In this document: piece after piece, positions 61,276 to 64,000 of the stretch
Layout: every line of letters starts with the position of its first letter
How positions within the stretch are numbered: the first letter of the stretch is position 1
Source of the DNA: Diplonema papillatum
Lineage: Eukaryota > Euglenozoa > Diplonemea > Diplonemida > Diplonemidae
NCBI GenBank assembly: GCA_030068145.1
Contig: JAPJBO010000073.1
Location: 97,501 to 161,500 of the forward strand
Reading direction: 5' to 3'
Length of the DNA stretch: 64,000 bases
Notes under the pieces: model-generated
What the model was told of the DNA's origin: nothing
The model's database searches: none
Seen by the model: only the letters and a program-made list of their open reading frames with translations
Position numbers and translations under genes: made by a program

Positions 61276-62299
61276 TGCAGGGGCCACTTTTTCTTTTTCA
61301 AATCGAAATTCATAAATTATTTTTACTTTTCTGAAAAACCGAAACCGGAAAACCCCGGTTTCTGCAACTGGGAAACCGATTTTCTAAAGTCCCCTGGTTG
61401 CATCCTTTGTCGAGCGAAGGGTCATCCAACGATGGCTCCGGCCGGGAGGCCACAACGACACCCACTCGTAGGCCGCCTCCGCGGCGGCGCAACAAACGCG
61501 TTCCACCTGCTGTGACGTAGACACGGAGTGTGCACAGTGCGTTGCTCAGGGTAGTCGAAGGCCTGACAATCACACTAATGCAACAAATTCACATCCTTTG
61601 TTGGCCGAGAACATCACGGGCGCACGAGTAAGCCAGATTCACACATCCTCCGTGGGCACCTGATTGCAGTGCCCGGATGGATGGACCATTGCTGACAAAC
61701 CCCCGGGGGCTGTGAAAACACACGAACCACTTGATACAGAAACTCCACACGATGTTTTGATAACATGCGAGAGCTTCGTAACGAGCGGGCCGTGTGCTGG
61801 AGGCTTTCTGAACGGCTGCCCGAAAAACGTGCCTTTCTGCGCAAACATACGATTGGTCACGAAGCCGGACATCACGGTCCAGGGCTCTCGAATGCGTAGA
61901 TTTGGACAAGGTCGGAAAAAATGAGAGCTCGTCAATCGCAGCCGCGGCTGATCATCAGCCTGATGATGGAAAAAGAGCATTGGGCCTCGTTGCGCGCAGC
62001 TCCTGATCGTTTTTACGGCGGACGAAACTACCAGTTGTTTCCACGGCAGTGGTGAGGCCAAAAAAACGGTGAAACGGTCGTCGTTTCTATACTCGGAGGA
62101 TTTGACACAAATCCTTCACATGCAATCCATTGTTGGACACAACCATTGCTCAAGACGCCAAACCGCTGTCAAAGCGAGACCCGAGCCAAGTCAGAAAATG
62201 GTCCTCAGGTGAACGTTTTCGGTAGCTTTGTATGCTGTCGGTTCCTGGTGGTTTGGCTGACTTCATTATTTCGAATCTGGGGGAAGATAGATATGGGAG

Positions 62300-62545
62300 C
62301 CAAGCTTCACGTGTTCGGCGGTACTGCAGAGCCACGGGCCTACGGGTCAAGTGGCTACCGATTTCCCAAACTAAAGCATCAAGGCTTGGCGCACCTTGGG
62401 GCTTGGCGCTCGCGCTGAACACAAGCTCGTCGAGACGGTCAGCCGCAGGGCACAGCGGACGGGGTTGTGGCACTGTGCTGCCTCCGACTCAAAGCTTTGC
62501 AAGCTGTGGTTGACCGTCACGTTCCTGGACCAGGAGCGGCCTTTT
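62300..62545 (-). repeat. Dispersed repeat family R8, copy b (inverted)
   Basis: Reverse complement of 1736–1962, including AAGCTTCACGTGTTCGGCGG, CTAAAGCATCAAGGC and CAAAGCTTTGCAAGCTGTGG. The two copies lie near opposite ends of the window. Confidence 0.7.
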
Positions 62546-62989
62546 TCTTCTTCTCCTTTTTTCTTCGAATCTGGGGTGCGTATTTCTTGAGAGATGCGCC
62601 TCTCGGTGAGAACTTCAGCATGACATTGGAACCCCACACGTCCGCAAGAATGTAAACTAGATTCAGGACGCACGCGAAACACCATTGCGGTGACGAGCTT
62701 CGCATTTTCCTCTGGAGAGTCCATGTTGGGTGAAGACAAAACACGCTCCTCCGGCAGACGCGTGGATGCCTGGGTACCAAAACGAGGCGGTTGCTGGAGC
62801 GCTTGCGCGTCTCGCCTTTCCGTAGCTTACCCGCGATCTCCATGCGGGGGCGGTGGACCAGGACACCCACATGCCTAGGGCGCCTTTGGCAAGCCCCTAG
62901 AAGGTGTCCTTCAGCTCCCAGAAGTAAATTTGGCACAAGGTTTTCGGATTTTTGTTGTTGCATTTGTGGGAGGAGGTAGTTTTAGCTGA

Positions 62990-63400
62990 GTGTTGGCGCA
63001 GAATCTTGCCTCTCGCGAATGCTTGATGCTGGCATCAAGTCTTTTTCGCGGGAATGCAGAGTTTTGCTTACGTTTCTTCACTTTTTTTCTTTCGTTGTCG
63101 ACAACTTCTTTCTTTACCATGGTGATTTTGGACTTTGTGGTGCCGTAGAGCGGTTCGTCTTTCTCGAGAGCAGTTCGGCTTTCGCAGGGGAGAAGAATCT
63201 TAGTCTAGTGTTGTACTAAGGCAGAATATTGCCTCTCATGCATGTTTGATGCAAGCATCAAGTCTTCTTCGCGGGATTGCAGTCTTTTGATTTATTTCTT
63301 TCTTTTCCACTTTTCTTCTTTCTTTCGTTGTCGACGACTTCTTTCTTTGCCATGGATTTTTTGGACGTTTGGTGCCGTAGAGTAGTTCTTTGCTGTGCGG
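62990..63400. repeat. Tandem pair of repeat R9, about 222 bp period
   Basis: GCAGAATCTTGCCTCTCGCG, TTGATGCTGGCATCAAGTCT, TTTCGTTGTCGACAACTTCT and TGGTGCCGTAGAG occur in order at 62998–63150 and again at 63222–63385 with moderate divergence. From 63401 to 64000 I recognise no gene. A small R1 fragment (GGATTAGCATGCAC) is at 63426. Confidence 0.7.
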
Positions 63401-64000
63401 CGCCCACGTAGTACATGAAGCGCGCGGATTAGCATGCACTCGTTTAAAAGAAGACCCTGTTGAGTTTGACTCTAGTCTGACTTTGTGCAGTGACACGAGA
63501 GGTGTAGAATAGGTGGGAGGCCGCAACAATGAAATGCCACTACTCTTGTTGCCGCTTTACTTATCCAATGATGGGAAGACGGCAGCTGCTCCCGGGGTTA
63601 GTGTCCCGTCTTTCTCAGGAGAGGGGCTGCCACACCCGAGCATTTTTTTGTCGGACTCGCGTTCGTTTCTGGGGCTGCAGCTCGACTGGTATTAACCCTG
63701 TTCTCAGTGGGGTCCCTTTCGAGTTTCGTCTCGAGGCCCGGGGTTGCACGTTTCATCTGTGCTCGCCAGGCAGCCTGTCTCCGTTTCATGGTCGCACCTT
63801 TTGTATTCGCAACGCATCGTTTTGTTCCTACCACTCACACGCACCGTCCGCTGCACATCCCGTTGCATTTCCAGATCGTTCTTCACGCGTCTCGAACGCA
63901 CGTTCTATTCCATCGATGTTGCACAAGCCTTCTTTGCACGAAATCAACAGAGGCTGCCCGGGGGTTCGTACTGCCTCGAAATGTGATAATCTCAGATCGT

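Overview
The window is GC-rich nuclear DNA from a unicellular eukaryote. It has long low-complexity proteins, GT–AG introns, non-LTR retrotransposon remnants, one tyrosine-recombinase-type retroelement, many microsatellites and many dispersed repeats. Every host gene I could support (nine loci between about 3.3 and 55.7 kb) lies on the minus strand. Such a one-way gene cluster, together with a VIPER/Ngaro-like retroelement and a secreted beta-helix carbohydrate-active protein, suggests Euglenozoa, perhaps a diplonemid. This is an inference. I did not recognise a spliced-leader gene or any organism-specific marker.

Layout. At 0–12 kb there is the 3' part of a LINE running off the left edge, a foldback element, a tandem array made from the 3' end of the adjacent gene, a small hypothetical gene (3324–4256), minisatellites, a tRNA-like Pol III unit, a compact split-direct-repeat retroelement (7009–9626) sitting inside a (GA)n tract, and a second decayed copy of the same LINE family. 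At 12–25 kb there is a (CAATG)n array, dispersed repeats, a coiled-coil protein gene (14906–15706), a poorly resolved multi-exon locus (16340–17960) and a twin-CX9C mitochondrial-type gene (19882–20190). At 25–31 kb there is a secreted right-handed beta-helix protein (25045–27009) and a type I membrane protein with about 40-residue repeats (28391–30451). From 31 to 34.6 kb there are only dispersed repeats. At 34.6–45.3 kb there is a giant gene (about 2,900 residues) whose middle carries an R-S-E mono-ADP-ribosyltransferase domain, flanked on both sides by fragment copies of its own ends. At 47–55.7 kb there is a two-exon coiled-coil/repeat gene, then a 1,570-residue proline-rich repeat protein with an N-terminal PH-like domain. 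At 56–64 kb I see dispersed repeats and one short HTH-like ORF.

The most unusual pattern is what I call gene-end echoes. At least four of the nine genes carry, immediately downstream, tandem and progressively diverged copies of their last 20–60 codons plus 3' flank. One of these also has a copy of its 5' coding end upstream, and a fifth gene has a copy of an exon start inside its own intron. No shared pathway links the genes. The common features are orientation and this repeat behaviour.
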